A stretch of 64,000 nt of DNA from contig NZ_LAZS01000005.1 in assembly GCF_002007205.1 (NCBI RefSeq), forward strand, positions 930,001 to 994,000, read 5' to 3'. This DNA is from Ensifer adhaerens (GTDB lineage Bacteria; Pseudomonadota; Alphaproteobacteria; Rhizobiales; Rhizobiaceae). This document shows positions 8,967 through 18,103 of the stretch, piece by piece. A program made the translations under genes and the position numbers. Each line of letters begins with the position of its first letter. Position 1 is the stretch's first letter. The notes under the pieces are model-generated. The model was not told the DNA's origin and did no database searches. It saw only the letters and a program-made list of their open reading frames with translations.

Positions 8967-9434
8967 TCAGAGCGCCTTTGCGGCTTCAAGGACTTCGCGG
9001 GCGTGACCGTCGACCTTCACCTTTTCCCAGACCTTGACGACGACGCCGTCAGCGCCGATCAGGAAGGTGCTGCGCTCGACGCCCATGTATTTGCGCCCGT
9101 ACATCATCTTCTCGACCCAGACGCCATAGGCATTGACGACCGACTTTTCCTCGTCGGCGGCGAGCGTCACCGTCAGGTTGTGCTTCTTGGCGAAGCGGTC
9201 GTGTTTCTTCACCGAATCGGGCGAAAGTCCGATCAGCGCGATGCCGGATGCCGCGAATTCGTCGGCAAGCTCCGTGAACGAAATCGCCTCAAGCGTGCAG
9301 GCCTGCGTGTCGTCCTTCGGATAGAAGAACAGAACAACCGGGCGGCCGCGCAGGGCGGAGAGCGAGACCATGCCGCCTCCGTCACGCGGCAGGGTGAAGT
9401 CGGGAGCGACATCTCCGGGAGCGGGTCTTGCCAT
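8967..9434 (-). CDS. bcp: Thioredoxin-dependent peroxiredoxin, Bcp/PrxQ type, single cysteine
   Basis: The 155-residue protein has the Bcp/PrxQ fold and peroxidatic motif YPKDDTQACT with Cys46. It reduces hydroperoxides in the cytoplasm. The usual motif DDTPGC is DDTQAC here, and the resolving cysteine normally five residues later is Ile51. No other cysteine exists in the protein, so it must work as a 1-Cys enzyme using an external thiol. The start follows a modest Shine-Dalgarno sequence. It leads an operon with the DUF455 gene and is divergent from the YhdP-like gene. Confidence 0.9.
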   Translation of the reverse strand: MARPAPGDVAPDFTLPRDGGGMVSLSALRGRPVVLFFYPKDDTQACTLEAISFTELADEFAASGIALIGLSPDSVKKHDRFAKKHNLTVTLAADEEKSVVNAYGVWVEKMMYGRKYMGVERSTFLIGADGVVVKVWEKVKVDGHAREVLEAAKAL

Positions 9435-9844
9435 GATTAAACCTTCCTTCCGCCAAGTTTTGCAGACAATCGCGCGCTACTGCATGTTTTTATTGGTCTT
9501 TGCCGACCTGAGGCCAAAACGTGCAGTGCTTGAGTTCCAGAGCGACATTTGCGCGCCGCAAGGCGCGCGGCGCTCTTGGGCATAGCGAAAATCGTCGACT
9601 GCCGTCCAGCGCATTTGTGCTAGATTCGACAGGTTTCGGACGGCATCTGCCGTTACGAAACATTGCAGTCGCCTGCGCGCGCGAATCCTTTTCGCAGGTG
9701 GTGGCTTTCCACAGCATGGTCCCGCGTCCCTTGGTGACTCGGCACGACGACATGTGGTCTACAGGAAACGAGAAGCGGTCGCCCCCCGAAACGACGGAAA
9801 GAGGCGGCGGCAAAACTCGTATCGAACGGAGGACGTCCGCGCTG
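9435..9844. other. 410-base intergenic region between bcp and the YhdP-like gene
   Basis: The region holds the divergent promoters of bcp and the YhdP-like gene and a degenerate rhizobial palindromic repeat (9477-9577). The reading frame of the large gene stays open back to 9521, but the stretch before 9845 overlaps the repeat and has poor coding character, so I treat it as non-coding. ATGs at 9716 and 9752 are possible alternative starts. No clear -35/-10 pair was found. Confidence 0.6.
9477..9577 (+). repeat. Rhizobial intergenic palindromic element, degenerate copy 1
   Basis: Two hairpins in tandem. The first pairs ACTGCATGTTTT (from 9479) with AAAACGTGCAGT (ending about 9528) around a GGTC/GACC core. 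The second is GCGCGCC (9551-9557), loop GCAA, GGCGCGC, followed by GGCGC. The layout and sequence resemble the element between sufD and sufS at 23031-23137 in the same orientation. It resembles the widespread intergenic palindromic elements of Rhizobiaceae (RIME-like), as I recall them; exact family assignment needs alignment. Confidence 0.6.
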
Positions 9845-12800
9845 ATGAGTGAGATCCGCGGCGAAAAAGTCGGCTTTCGCAAGAAAGACATCGTCGCGTT
9901 GCATGCGTTGCCTTCGGCGCAGGCGCACGAACCCATGATCGTGCACGCGCCGCGCAAGGGCACGGCCGCGCGCTTGTGCGCCAAGATCGCGCTGCTGACG
10001 TCGCTGCTTGCGCTGTCCATCGCAGCGATCCTCATCGTTGTCATCGAAAGCGGGCTGATGGACAGCACGCTCAACGCGCGCGCCCGCACTGCACTCAATG
10101 CCGCGCTCGGCGACAACTATCGCGCCGAGGTCGGCAGCACCGTCGTGCGCATGACCGCAAGCGGCGCGATCGCGCTCAGGGCTCGCGAAGTGGCACTCAG
10201 CGAAGCCTCCTCCGGCCAGCCGATCGCCAAGCTCCGCGCCATCTCGATCGCGCTCGACCCGCTGGCGCTGATGACCGGGCGGATCGCCGTCTCCAACCTC
10301 GAAGCCGAAGGCGGCGATTTCGACACGGGGCTGCTGCCGCGCGGCGAACCGCTCGATCTGACCAAAATTCGCATTGCCGACGTCGGCGATGCGCTTGAGG
10401 CAATCTTCTCCCACGTGGACCGCATGTCGCGGATGGCGGCCAGCCGCGGCAGCCAGACGGTCACGCTTTCGGATTTCAGCTTTTCCGTCATCGGTTCGCG
10501 CGATCGCATCGTACCCATTGTCGCCAACGCGATTGAGTTCAACCGCGATGCCGGCGGCTCTATGAGCGTGAAGGGGAGCGTCACGGTCGACGGGGTGGAT
10601 GTCGATCTCAGCGCCGACGCTCTCGGCGACAAGGGACACGTGACCGGCTTCGAAGCGGCGATCACCAACCTGCCGCTCGCGCCATTCTTCTACCATGGCA
10701 AATCGGGTTCAGAGCCTCCCTTCGGCGTGGTCGCGTCGGCCGGGCTGCAGTTGAAGGCGACACGGGCAGCCGGGAACGCGAAACCGGATCTGCGCGTCAC
10801 GGTGCGCACGTCCAAGGGCGAATTCCATGCCGGCAACCTCATCTCGACCCTCAATACGTCGCAAATGGACGTCGCCTATGACTTCGAGCGTTCGTCCGTC
10901 GAGATCCTGCCGTCGATGGTCAAGATCGGCCGCTCGACCTTTCCGTTCACCGGCGCGATCATCGACCTCGACAAGATTGCCGACGCAACGGAAAAGGGCT
11001 TTGCCATCGACCTCTTGCTCAAGAACGCGAGTTCGGCGCCGGAAGACGTTGCCGACGCGCCGCTGATCTTCGATGCCAAGGCAAACGGTCGCTTCGTGTC
11101 GGACAAGCGCCGGCTGATCTTCGATCAGCTCGCCGTATCGAGCCCGCTCGGCTCCATGTACGGCTCGCTTTCGGTCGCCTTCGGCAAGACGTCGCCGCAG
11201 ATCAGCTTCGCCTCGGTCGCCGATCGCATGGAGGCGACTGCCGTCAAGCAATTGTGGCCGTGGTGGCTGGCCAAGGGCGCGCGCCGCTGGGCGATCGCGA
11301 ACCTCTTCGGCGGCACGGTTACCAATGCGCGCATCGAAGTGTCGGTCGCCGAGGGCCGGATCGCCAACAACGAGGGTGAACTGAAGCTCAACGAGCAGGA
11401 ACTCAATATCAACTTCGATATCGATGACACCCGCATCAACATTACGGGCGAGATACCGCCGCTGCGCGACACGGGAGGCAAGTTCAAGCTGAGCGGCCAG
11501 CGCATGACGGCCCAGATCAAAGAGGGCACCGCCTTCTTCCCGTCGGGGCGCTCGGTCGCGCTCAACGGCGGCGAGTTCATCCTGCCCGACGTCTACACCA
11601 AGCCGCTGATGGCCGAGATGAAGATCGAGGTCGGCGGAAATGCCGACGCGATTGCCGAGCTCGTCAGCTACAAGCCGATCCAGGCGCTGCAGAAGACACC
11701 GCTGCTGCCGGAAGATTTCAGCGGCCCGCTGACGGCCGTCGTCGGGGCGCGCTTCGGCCTGATTTCGGACCAGCATCCGCCAAAGCCGCTCTACCAGGTG
11801 GAGATGCAGCTTGACGGCGTTACCGTCAACAAGGCGATGTTCGGACGTTCGGCCGAAGACATCGTCGGCACCTTCCGGGTGGACAATCAGCAGGCGCTTC
11901 TTGACGCAGACGCCCGTATCGAAGGGGCGAAGATCAAGGTCATCCTGACGGAGCCGGTCGAATCCGGCTCGACCGTGAAACGCTCGCGCCAGATTTCCGG
12001 CACGCTCGACGATGCAGTCTGGCGGAAACTCACGCCGGGCCTGTCGCGCATCATCTCCGGCCCGATCGCCATGGATGTGACGATCGACGAGACCGGCAAG
12101 CAGAAGGTGAAGATCGGCCTCGCCAAGGCTGCGCTTTCGCTTCCCTGGATCGGCTGGAGCAAGGGAGTGGGCATACCCGCCGAGGCACAGTTCGTCTCAA
12201 GCGAGGACGGCGACGGCACCAGCATCAGCGACTTCGCCATCGCCGGCGACGGTTTCGGCGCGCGTGGCGCTCTGCAGGTCGACGATGGCGGCCTCGTATC
12301 GGCCGATCTCGACAATGTGCGGCTGGCGCAGGGCGACGACTTCAAGGTCTCGGTCGACCGCAAGAAGGGCGGCTATACCGCGGTCCTGACGGGTGCCGCT
12401 GCCGACATCAGGCCGATCCTGGCCCAGCTCAAGGCTGGAAGCGACCAGAGCCAGGACGCGGGCGACGACGTCACGATCAAGGCGCAGCTTGGCCGCGTTA
12501 CCGGCTTCAACGGCGAGTTCCTGTCCAACGTCAATCTCGTCTATGGCGAGCGCGGGCGCCAGATCGAGGACGTCAATCTTTCCGCCGTCACCAGCAGCGG
12601 CCAGGCGCTGGTTGCCAGGCTTGCCAAAGCGGGCGCCGACAACACGCTGGAGCTGACCTCGGGTGACGCCGGGGCCCTGGCGCGGTTTGCCGACATCTAT
12701 CAGAACATGCGTGGCGGCCTGATCAATCTTAAGCTGCGCGACCGCGGCGGCCGCTCCTGGCGCGGCAGCGTCGATATCCGCAAGTTCCAGCTCGTCGGCG

Positions 12801-13237
12801 AACAGCGGCTGCAATCGATGGTGTCGACCCCGACCGGCGCGGACGGACGCAGCCTCAATCAGGCCGTCCGGCGCGATATCGACGTAAGCTCGGCCCGCTT
12901 CGAGCGTGGCTTCGCTCAGCTTGCGCTCGACCGCGGCGCGATCCGCGTCGACGGCGGCGTATTGCGAGGCACCGATGTCGGCGCGACGTTCCAGGGGACG
13001 GTGCGCGACAACAACGGCATCATGGACATGACCGGCACCTTCATGCCTGCCTATGGTCTGAACCGCATCTTCGGCGAACTGCCGCTGATCGGCGTATTGC
13101 TCGGCAATGGCCGCGACCGTGGCCTGCTCGGAATCACCTTCAAGCTCAACGGCCCGTTCAATCAGCCGAAGCTGACGATCAACCCCCTGTCGATCATCGC
13201 GCCCGGCGTCTTCCGCAGCATCTTCGAATTCCAATGA
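9845..13237 (+). CDS. YhdP/AsmA-like envelope protein (DUF3971)
   Basis: This 1130-residue protein has one N-terminal membrane helix (about residues 46-70) followed by a long beta-rich periplasmic region. The C-terminal AsmA-like segment is recognisable (MTGTFMPAYGLNRIFGELPL, then GLLGITFKLNGPFNQPKLTI). The family is the DUF3971/YhdP group of AsmA-like proteins; in E. coli, YhdP, TamB and YdbH bridge the periplasm and carry phospholipids to the outer membrane. The start at 9845 gives a short cytoplasmic tail before the helix; GGAGG lies about 12 bases upstream, further than ideal. It ends in a strong terminator and stands alone. Confidence 0.85.
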   Translation: MSEIRGEKVGFRKKDIVALHALPSAQAHEPMIVHAPRKGTAARLCAKIALLTSLLALSIAAILIVVIESGLMDSTLNARARTALNAALGDNYRAEVGSTVVRMTASGAIALRAREVALSEASSGQPIAKLRAISIALDPLALMTGRIAVSNLEAEGGDFDTGLLPRGEPLDLTKIRIADVGDALEAIFSHVDRMSRMAASRGSQTVTLSDFSFSVIGSRDRIVPIVANAIEFNRDAGGSMSVKGSVTVDGVDVDLSADALGDKGHVTGFEAAITNLPLAPFFYHGKSGSEPPFGVVASAGLQLKATRAAGNAKPDLRVTVRTSKGEFHAGNLISTLNTSQMDVAYDFERSSVEILPSMVKIGRSTFPFTGAIIDLDKIADATEKGFAIDLLLKNASSAPEDVADAPLIFDAKANGRFVSDKRRLIFDQLAVSSPLGSMYGSLSVAFGKTSPQISFASVADRMEATAVKQLWPWWLAKGARRWAIANLFGGTVTNARIEVSVAEGRIANNEGELKLNEQELNINFDIDDTRINITGEIPPLRDTGGKFKLSGQRMTAQIKEGTAFFPSGRSVALNGGEFILPDVYTKPLMAEMKIEVGGNADAIAELVSYKPIQALQKTPLLPEDFSGPLTAVVGARFGLISDQHPPKPLYQVEMQLDGVTVNKAMFGRSAEDIVGTFRVDNQQALLDADARIEGAKIKVILTEPVESGSTVKRSRQISGTLDDAVWRKLTPGLSRIISGPIAMDVTIDETGKQKVKIGLAKAALSLPWIGWSKGVGIPAEAQFVSSEDGDGTSISDFAIAGDGFGARGALQVDDGGLVSADLDNVRLAQGDDFKVSVDRKKGGYTAVLTGAAADIRPILAQLKAGSDQSQDAGDDVTIKAQLGRVTGFNGEFLSNVNLVYGERGRQIEDVNLSAVTSSGQALVARLAKAGADNTLELTSGDAGALARFADIYQNMRGGLINLKLRDRGGRSWRGSVDIRKFQLVGEQRLQSMVSTPTGADGRSLNQAVRRDIDVSSARFERGFAQLALDRGAIRVDGGVLRGTDVGATFQGTVRDNNGIMDMTGTFMPAYGLNRIFGELPLIGVLLGNGRDRGLLGITFKLNGPFNQPKLTINPLSIIAPGVFRSIFEFQ

Positions 13238-13268
13238 AAAAGGCCGGCGGTGAGGCCGGCCTTTTTTT
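13237..13268. terminator. Bidirectional intrinsic terminator, YhdP-like gene / tyrS
   Basis: AAGGCCGGC, loop GGTGAG, GCCGGCCTT with a run of T after the second arm and A before the first. It immediately follows the YhdP-like stop and precedes the tyrS stop, so it can serve both convergent genes. Confidence 0.9.
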
Positions 13269-13291
13269 AATCGATTGTGGGACGCCTCGGA

Positions 13292-14545
13292 TCAGGCCGG
13301 GCGCACCAGGATGTGCTTCTTCTTGCCGAGCGACAGCTTGACGACGTTGTCGCCGGTGACGTCGCCGGTGCCGATGACCCGACGCTCATCGCTGACGGCC
13401 TCGTCGTTGATCCTGACGGCACCGCCCTGAACGTGGCGACGGGCTTCGCCGTTGGAAGCGGCCAGACCTGCGCGCACGATCAGCGTCAAGAGGCCAAGGC
13501 CGGCTTCGAGCTCGGCAGCCGGGATTTCGACCGAAGGCAGGTCCGCGGCGAGAGCGCCTTCCTCGAAGGTCTTGCGGGCGGTTTCCGCCGCCTGCTCGGC
13601 GGCCGGGCGGCCGTGCAGCATGGCGGTGATCTCGGTCGCCAGGATCTTCTTGACCTCGTTGATCTCAGAGCCGCCAAGCTTGGAGAGCCGCTCGATCTCG
13701 GCCATCGGCAGGGTCGTGTAGAGCTTCAGGAAGCGGGTGACGTCGGCATCCTCGGTGTTGCGCCAGTACTGCCAGAAGTCATAGGCCGACAGCATGTCCG
13801 GGTTCAGCCAGATGGCGCCGTTGACCGACTTGCCCATCTTTGCGCCCGACGAGGTCGTCAGGAGCGGCGAGGTCAACGCATAGAGCTGCTCGGTGCCCAT
13901 TCGGTGGCCGAGGTCGATGCCATTGATGATGTTGCCCCACTGGTCAGATCCGCCCATCTGCAGGCGGCAACCGGTGCGCTTGTGCAGCTCGACGAAGTCG
14001 TAGGCCTGCAGGATCATGTAGTTGAATTCGAGGAAGGACAGCGACTGCTCGCGATCAAGCCGCGTCTTGACGCTGTCGAACGACAGCATGCGGTTGACCG
14101 AGAAGTGGCGGCCGACGTCACGCAGGAATTCGAGGTAGTTGATGCCGAGCAGCCAGTCGGCGTTGTTGATCATCAACGCGTCCTTGGGGCCTTCGCCGTA
14201 GGTCAGGTAGTTGGAGAAGACCGTCTTGATGCTGGCGATGTTGGCATCGATCGTTGCCGGCGTCATCAGCTGACGGGCTTCGTCCTTGAACGACGGGTCG
14301 CCGACCATGCCGGTGCCGCCGCCCATCAGCGAGATCGGCCGATGGCCGGTCGCCTGCATCCAGTGCAGCATCATGATCTGGATCAGACCGCCGGCATGCA
14401 GGCTCGGCGCGGTCGGGTCGAAGCCGATATAGGCCGTCACGGTTTCCTTCCGGAACAGTTCATCGAGACCAGACTCGTCGGAGATCTGGTGGATGAAACC
14501 ACGCTCGCTGAGGGTGTGAAGGAAATCGGACTTGAAACCGGACAT
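13292..14545 (-). CDS. tyrS: Tyrosyl-tRNA synthetase
   Basis: The 417-residue protein is a class I TyrRS. It has the HIGH-type site in APSLHAGGL near residue 45, the tyrosine-binding YMILQAYDF segment, [10 protein letters not shown] near 190, and a KMSKS-type loop KMGKS near 235. A C-terminal S4-like domain binds the tRNA ([20 protein letters not shown]). It charges tRNA-Tyr. I start at 14545; the frame is open upstream into the divergent anmK gene but that part is antisense. Divergent from anmK with about 100 bases between. Confidence 0.95.
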   Translation of the reverse strand: MSGFKSDFLHTLSERGFIHQISDESGLDELFRKETVTAYIGFDPTAPSLHAGGLIQIMMLHWMQATGHRPISLMGGGTGMVGDPSFKDEARQLMTPATIDANIASIKTVFSNYLTYGEGPKDALMINNADWLLGINYLEFLRDVGRHFSVNRMLSFDSVKTRLDREQSLSFLEFNYMILQAYDFVELHKRTGCRLQMGGSDQWGNIINGIDLGHRMGTEQLYALTSPLLTTSSGAKMGKSVNGAIWLNPDMLSAYDFWQYWRNTEDADVTRFLKLYTTLPMAEIERLSKLGGSEINEVKKILATEITAMLHGRPAAEQAAETARKTFEEGALAADLPSVEIPAAELEAGLGLLTLIVRAGLAASNGEARRHVQGGAVRINDEAVSDERRVIGTGDVTGDNVVKLSLGKKKHILVRPA

Positions 14546-14644
14546 GATCTGTCTCTCTTGCGGGGGGAGTTTTTGAACGAACGGGCGTTTAGCACTGTTT
14601 TTGCGCATAATCACTTCAAAAGTGATTCTGGAAATATTGACCGC

Positions 14645-15778
14645 ATGACACAGACAAGAACGGCAATCGGCCTGATGAGTGGCACGAGCATGGACGGCAT
14701 CGATGTCGCTATGCTGAGGACAGACGGGGAGACCGTTGTCGAACGCGGTCCATCCGCGGGCTTCGCCTACGACGCACGATTTCGGGATCGTTTGAAGCAG
14801 GGACTGGTCGAAGCGAAGGCGATCACGCAACGCGATGAAAGGCCGGGTGCACTTTCTGACCTCGAGCGCGACCTGACGCTGCGGCATGCGGAAGCGGTGA
14901 AGACCTTCCTTGAGCAGAACAACCTGTCGGCGGCGGATATCGAGGTAATCGGCTTTCACGGGCAGACCGTGCTGCACCGCCCCGACGAGGCCCTGACGGT
15001 CCAGATCGGCGACGGCCCGCTGCTTTCACGCGAGACCGGCATCGACATTGTTTACGACATGCGCGCCAACGACATGGAACACGGCGGGCAGGGCGCGCCG
15101 TTGATCCCCGCCTATCACGCAGCACTTGCGCGGGGTGCGGCCGGTCTTGCGGCGCCGGTCGTCTTCGTCAACATCGGCGGCATTTCCAACCTGACCTTCA
15201 TCGGCGGGGGCATCGGCGCGGGCGAAACGCTGGTTGCCTATGACAGCGGCCCCGGCAACACGCTGATCGACCAATGGGTCGAGGCCCATGCCGGCATTCC
15301 CTACGACCAGGGCGGCATGATCGCCAGCGAGGGCACCGTGCTGCCGGCGCTTGCCGAACGCTATCTCTCCAACCCCTTCTTCACCGCAGCCACGCGCCGC
15401 TCGCTGGACCGGAACGATTTTGGACCGCCGGCCGGAAGCGATGCGGGCCTTGCCGACGGTGCCCGCACGCTGGCCCATGTCACAGCGGCGGCGATCATCA
15501 AGTCGGCCGGGCATCTGCCGGAACGGCCGGCCACCTATGTCGTCTGCGGCGGCGGACGGCTCAATCCGGTGATCATGGGTGACCTCGGCTTGCTTGCCAA
15601 AGGCGAGGGGGCAGCGGTGCTTGCGGCAGAGGACGTGGGTTTCAACGGCGATTCGATGGAGGCCGAAGCCTGGGCGTACCTCGCGGTGCGCGCATTGCAG
15701 GACCTGCCGCTCACCTATCCGGGAACGACCGGCGTCCGGTATCCCGTGAGCGGCGGCCGGTTCGCCCGGAAAACTTAA
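14645..15778 (+). CDS. anmK: Anhydro-N-acetylmuramic acid kinase
   Basis: This 377-residue kinase has the family signature [12 protein letters not shown] at residue 9 and ASKHA-fold motifs: [48 protein letters not shown] and [10 protein letters not shown]. AnmK phosphorylates and opens anhydro-MurNAc recovered from cell-wall turnover, giving MurNAc-6-phosphate. ATG 14645 fits the conserved start; the frame is open far upstream but across the antisense of tyrS. Confidence 0.94.
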   Translation: MTQTRTAIGLMSGTSMDGIDVAMLRTDGETVVERGPSAGFAYDARFRDRLKQGLVEAKAITQRDERPGALSDLERDLTLRHAEAVKTFLEQNNLSAADIEVIGFHGQTVLHRPDEALTVQIGDGPLLSRETGIDIVYDMRANDMEHGGQGAPLIPAYHAALARGAAGLAAPVVFVNIGGISNLTFIGGGIGAGETLVAYDSGPGNTLIDQWVEAHAGIPYDQGGMIASEGTVLPALAERYLSNPFFTAATRRSLDRNDFGPPAGSDAGLADGARTLAHVTAAAIIKSAGHLPERPATYVVCGGGRLNPVIMGDLGLLAKGEGAAVLAAEDVGFNGDSMEAEAWAYLAVRALQDLPLTYPGTTGVRYPVSGGRFARKT

Positions 15779-15785
15779 AGTAGAT

Positions 15786-15819
15786 CGCTCGGGTTCGGCA
15801 TGTGCTTTCCTCCCGAGCG
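15786..15819 (+). terminator. Hairpin downstream of anmK
   Basis: Perfect eight-base arms CGCTCGGG (15786-15793) and CCCGAGCG (15812-15819) with an 18-base loop, just after the anmK stop. The T-run is poor (TTAATCAAATTTT), so termination may be partial or Rho-assisted. Confidence 0.5.
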
Positions 15820-15919
15820 GGTTAATCAAATTTTCGCAACAGCGACGTAGTATCTTGGCCGCTGCCACAGAAGGTGGCGAAGAGCGGCCTGGTGCCGCAC
15901 GAAGGTTTCGGGTTCGTCG

Positions 15920-17119
15920 ATGGGTGGTGCGATTTCTCTGCTGGCTGTGAACTTCATCATCGCGCAGATATTCACGGCCGCATTTCTCATCATCGCCGCG
16001 AAGAGCCGGCAGCGGCGCGCAGCTCTCTGGTGCGCCGCCGGATTTGCCGTCGCTTCGCTTGCCGCCGTCTGCGAAGCCATCGTTCCCTTTTCCTCGACCC
16101 CGCGTCTCTTCGCCATCAGCGCCTTCGCCTGCGTGCTCAGCGGCTTCTGCATTCTGCGTTTCGGCCTCGGTCTCTTCTATCAGGTGCCGGTGCGGCTCCC
16201 CCTCCTGGGAGCCTTCTTCGCTGCCGGCGTTGCCCTGGATCTGGCGATCTACGACCTGCCCAGAGGCACCTGGCAGCATGCGATCCCATACCAGGCACCT
16301 TTCGTCGTGATCCAGGCGTGGACGGCATCCGTCGTCCTTCGCTCCGGCCGCCGCACATTCTTCGACTGGCTGCTTTTCGGCCTGTTGGCGCTCTCTGCCG
16401 CCTACTATCTGATAAAGATCTACGCCGCGGTGGCTGCCGGTTCCGGCGCAACCGCCCAGGACTATGTTTCAAGTCCCTTTGCGCTCATTTCCCAGGCGCT
16501 TGGCGCGATCCTCATCGTCGGTGCCGGCCTTGCCATGCTCGGCGTCATGGTCAAGGAGATCGTCGACGACGCACAGGCGCGCTCGGAAATCGACCTGCTC
16601 TCCGGCCTTTACAACCGCCGCGGCTTCATCGAGCGGGTCATGCCGCTCCTGCACGCCCGCGCCACCCAGACGCCCGGCACGCTTATCCTCGCCGACCTCG
16701 ACCGCTTCAAACTGGTCAACGACACCTATGGCCACCTCACGGGCGACGAGGTCATTCGCCGATTCGCCCGGGTTCTGATGGATGTGATGCCAAATCGTGC
16801 CGTTGCCGGCCGCCTCGGCGGCGAAGAATTCGCGGTTTTCCTGCCCTGCACGGACCTGTCCGAAGCGCGCGTCGTCGCCCACGGCATGCGTGCGGCCATC
16901 ATGTCCCAGCAGATCGGCGGCCTTCCGGAAGCAGCAAGAGTGACGGCAAGCTTCGGCGTCACGGCCGTCGGCAGCGGCGAGGCGCTCGACCCTGTGATAC
17001 AGCGCGCAGACAAGGCGCTCTATATGGCCAAGGCGAATGGCCGCAACCGTGTCGAATGCGCCGAAGTGCCGACCACGGTCGTCAATCCGGGGGTGCCCCA
17101 TTGGATCGGGCGTCCCTAG
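15920..17119 (+). CDS. Membrane-bound diguanylate cyclase (GGDEF)
   Basis: The 399-residue protein has about six membrane helices over residues 5-215, then a GGDEF domain. The active loop reads GRLGGEEF near residue 298, a functional variant, and the domain opens with DLLSGLYNRRGF and LADLDRFKLVNDTYGH. It should make cyclic di-GMP in response to an input sensed by the membrane region, which matches no named sensor I recognise. The RxxD inhibitory site usually five residues before GGEEF is absent (NRAVAGRL), so product feedback is unlikely. The ribosome binding site is weak. It is a single gene ended by a bidirectional terminator. Confidence 0.9.
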   Translation: MGGAISLLAVNFIIAQIFTAAFLIIAAKSRQRRAALWCAAGFAVASLAAVCEAIVPFSSTPRLFAISAFACVLSGFCILRFGLGLFYQVPVRLPLLGAFFAAGVALDLAIYDLPRGTWQHAIPYQAPFVVIQAWTASVVLRSGRRTFFDWLLFGLLALSAAYYLIKIYAAVAAGSGATAQDYVSSPFALISQALGAILIVGAGLAMLGVMVKEIVDDAQARSEIDLLSGLYNRRGFIERVMPLLHARATQTPGTLILADLDRFKLVNDTYGHLTGDEVIRRFARVLMDVMPNRAVAGRLGGEEFAVFLPCTDLSEARVVAHGMRAAIMSQQIGGLPEAARVTASFGVTAVGSGEALDPVIQRADKALYMAKANGRNRVECAEVPTTVVNPGVPHWIGRP

Positions 17120-17146
17120 GGCTTCTTACTCGCACCGTTTCAACGA

Positions 17147-17179
17147 AAAACCGCCGCGGCTGAAGAGCCACGGCGGTTT
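17147..17179. terminator. Bidirectional terminator, GGDEF gene / alpha-beta hydrolase
   Basis: AACCGCCG and CGGCGGTT arms with an inner GCT/AGC pairing, A-run before and T-rich after, placed between the convergent stops at 17119 and 17202. Confidence 0.8.
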
Positions 17180-17201
17180 GATTCTGTATTGAGGCGTCCT
17201 G

Positions 17202-17879
17202 TTAGCGGATGCGCTTGGCGGCCGGCTCCGGCGTCAGTTCGCCGTTGAGGCGACGGTCGAGGTAATCCTCGCATTCCGCCATCAGGCCCTCGACCTGGCC
17301 GTTGAAGAAGTGGTTTGCGCCGGGAACGGTGCGGTGCGTGATCAGAATGCCCTTCTGGGCCTTCAGCTTCTCGACGAGACCGTTCACATCCTTCTCCGGC
17401 GCGACCTTGTCGGAATCGCCGTTGATGATCAGACCGGAGGACGGGCAGGGTGCCAGGAATGAGAAGTCGTAGATGTTCGGCTGCGGAGCGACGGCCATGA
17501 AGCCTTCGATCTCCGGGCGGCGCATCAGGAGCTGCATACCGATCCAGGCGCCGAAGGAATAGCCGGCGACCCAGCAGCTCTTGGAATCCGGATGCAGGCT
17601 CTGCACCCAGTCGAGCGCGGACGCCGCATCCGAAAGCTCGCCGGCGCCATGGTCGAACTCGCCCTGGCTGCGGCCGATGCCGCGGAAATTGAACCGCAGC
17701 GTGGTGAAGCCACGCTTCTGGAACATGTAAAAGAGCTGGTAGACGATCTGGTTGTTCATCGTGCCGCCGAACTGCGGGTGCGGGTGCAGGATGATGGCGA
17801 TCGGCGCGCTCTTCTGCTTCGAAGGCTGATAACGGCCTTCGAGGCGGCCGGCGGGTCCGTTGAAGATGATTTCGGGCAT
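17202..17879 (-). CDS. Alpha/beta hydrolase (COG2945 type)
   Basis: The 225-residue protein is a small alpha/beta hydrolase: HPHPQFGGTMNN near residue 32, FRGIGRSQGEFDHG, nucleophile elbow GYSFGAW near 106, acid in NGDSDKVAP near 155, and catalytic His in GANHFF near 186. The HPHPxxGG motif and small size place it with COG2945-type proteins of unknown substrate. No signal peptide. It is divergent from the suf operon, sharing the upstream regulatory region. Confidence 0.87.
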   Translation of the reverse strand: MPEIIFNGPAGRLEGRYQPSKQKSAPIAIILHPHPQFGGTMNNQIVYQLFYMFQKRGFTTLRFNFRGIGRSQGEFDHGAGELSDAASALDWVQSLHPDSKSCWVAGYSFGAWIGMQLLMRRPEIEGFMAVAPQPNIYDFSFLAPCPSSGLIINGDSDKVAPEKDVNGLVEKLKAQKGILITHRTVPGANHFFNGQVEGLMAECEDYLDRRLNGELTPEPAAKRIR

Positions 17880-17932
17880 TGGCTCTCCGGGAGTGTTCCT
17901 GGTTCGAATCTTGGGTTCAGATCGCGATCAGT

Positions 17933-17984
17933 CTTGACGAAAGCAGTCAGCTTTTCTAAAACCTAGTTTAGAACCGTTCAAAAC
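17933..17984 (+). promoter_or_regulatory. suf operon promoter with Irr-type iron control element
   Basis: CTTGAC (17933-17938) and CTAAAA (17957-17962), spaced 18, fit the rhizobial sigma70 pattern. Just downstream, TTTAGAACCGTTCAAAA (17968-17984) matches the Irr-binding iron control element TTTAGAA-N3-TTCTAAA with one mismatch. An overlapping palindrome, TTCTAAA-N6-TTTAGAA (17955-17974), covers the -10. Binding here would block transcription. Consensus sequences are from memory of published rhizobial work; regulation is inferred. Confidence 0.6.
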
Positions 17985-18103
17985 TTCTGTGCGGGCATTC
18001 CGCCCTGTGCTTCGTCTCATAAGGCAAGCGGCGCGGAAAATTCAAGGAAAATGCATCGCCAGAGGTTGCCGGCTTGCGGCCTGTTGATCTAGCGAAGGAA
18101 ATC

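Noticed and set aside
9521-9844. 108-residue N-terminal extension of the YhdP-like protein
   Set aside because: It starts inside a palindromic repeat and lacks conserved features; ATG 9845 leads to the membrane anchor.
13277-14644. Upstream extension of anmK giving an 833-residue protein
   Set aside because: The extra part is antisense to tyrS and the family start is at 14645.
14546-14977. N-terminal extension of tyrS
   Set aside because: It is antisense to anmK and lies before the conserved TyrRS start.
17935-17950. TGA and TCA half-sites resembling a RirA iron-responsive box before sufS2
   Set aside because: The spacing is ten bases rather than nine and the centre does not fit, so I do not call it.
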